Shown: piece by piece, positions 63,675 to 64,000 of the stretch
Numbering within the stretch: the first letter of the stretch is position 1
Layout of the letters: every line of letters begins with the position of its first letter
From: Deltaproteobacteria bacterium
GTDB lineage: Bacteria > Desulfobacterota > GWC2-55-46
Assembly (NCBI GenBank): GCA_016182655.1
Contig: JACPGB010000025.1
Location: forward strand, 1 to 64,000
Direction of reading: 5' to 3'
Length of the DNA stretch: 64,000 nucleotides
The notes under the pieces: generated by a model
Database searches by the model: none
The model's input: the letters and a program-made list of their open reading frames with translations, nothing else
What the model was told of the DNA's origin: nothing
Made by a program: the position numbers and the translations under genes

Positions 63675-64000
63675 ATGTCGAAGATACTTGTAGTAGAGCA
63701 TGTGCCGCACGAGGGGCTTGGGATAATCGGCCAGGCATTGTCCGGCTTCGACCTCGAATACATGCGGGTATACGAGACCGGTGAGGCGGAAGCCTCGCCC
63801 GAAGGCTACTCGGCCCTCATCGTCATGGGCGGGCCCATGGGAGTGTATGAGTCCGACATTTACCCGTTCATAAACGGCGAGATAAACCTTATAAAAGAGG
63901 CTATAAAAACGGATGTCCCGGTGCTCGGGGTATGCCTCGGCTCCCAGCTCCTTGCCGCCTCCGCCGGAGCGCGGGTCTATAAGGGCAAAAAAAAGGAGAT
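63675..64000 (+). CDS. Class I glutamine amidotransferase (truncated by window end)
   Basis: The visible 108 residues begin MSKILVVEHVPHEGLGII and contain VMGGPMGVYESD and the nucleophile elbow GVCLGSQLLAAA with catalytic Cys. This is the GMP-synthase-type GATase fold used to cleave ammonia from glutamine; stand-alone forms also act as gamma-glutamyl hydrolases. The start lies 1 bp after the ANTAR gene's stop, so they are coupled. The His-Glu part of the triad would be beyond the window. Confidence 0.88.
   Translation, partial: MSKILVVEHVPHEGLGIIGQALSGFDLEYMRVYETGEAEASPEGYSALIVMGGPMGVYESDIYPFINGEINLIKEAIKTDVPVLGVCLGSQLLAASAGARVYKGKKKE

Overview
This 64 kb window is GC-rich bacterial chromosome: densely packed, with no rRNA operon, CRISPR array, plasmid or complete phage. 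Gene content points to a Gram-negative, probably deltaproteobacterial (Desulfobacterota-like) organism: an outer-membrane beta-barrel, SecG, sigma-54 activators, a c-heme histidine kinase, LarB/LarC, pyruvate phosphate dikinase, MglB-like roadblock and ANTAR proteins. Starts at TTG and GTG are common, and AGG and ATA codons are heavily used in most genes. The lineage is an inference from gene mix and codon style, not from a marker-gene search.

Layout. 0.3-6.1 kb: a sensor kinase/NtrC-type regulator pair and a large surface lipoprotein (three Ig-like domains plus 14 propeller blades). 6.2-7.8 kb: a small AT-rich island between ~65 bp direct repeats that resemble the 3' end of the adjacent tRNA-Leu; it holds a frameshifted SEC-C gene and a small helical protein. 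7.7-12.3 kb, minus strand: aroD, gap, pgk, tpiA, secG, tRNA-Leu(GAG). 12.8-15.6 kb: a 952-residue coiled-coil protein ending in LysM. 15.9-20.8 kb: an apparent exopolysaccharide locus (HEAT protein, processive GT2 synthase, TPR/YaiO-type barrel, phosphatase). 20.7-25 kb: roadblock protein and smc. 25.3-26.8 kb: a secreted protein behind a near-perfect sigma-54 promoter, then an MntA/HepT pair whose toxin gene is frameshifted. 26.8-41.3 kb: ppdK, gyrA, gpsA, heme-sensing hybrid kinase, a GT2, a class II aldolase, efp and uvrC. 41.3-53 kb: DUF1499 protein, comEC, DUF4124 protein, an MBL hydrolase, larB-larC and a minimal mcp-cheW-cheY-cheA operon. 53-64 kb: thiL, lon, hsp20, galU, pcrA/uvrD, glgA, an ANTAR regulator and a truncated glutamine amidotransferase.

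How genes work together. tpiA, pgk, gap, the aldolase and ppdK form much of the lower glycolytic/gluconeogenic route. galU and glgA make UDP-glucose and glycogen. galU and the GT2/barrel locus could together feed a secreted polysaccharide. The signalling content is high: two kinase systems, a chemosensory array and an ANTAR regulator.

The most unusual material is in the gaps between genes. There are several families of structured repeats, each present twice or more, whose stems differ in sequence but keep base pairing: (a) a two-hairpin element directly after the stop codons of smc and glgA; (b) a large inverted element at 45.3-45.8 and 60.8-61.2 kb whose arms each fold around a long closing stem; (c) a MITE-like element at 36.1 and 56.7 kb; (d) palindromic elements abutting the aldolase and MBL stop codons. 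A 16-bp perfect palindrome also lies inside the thiL coding sequence.
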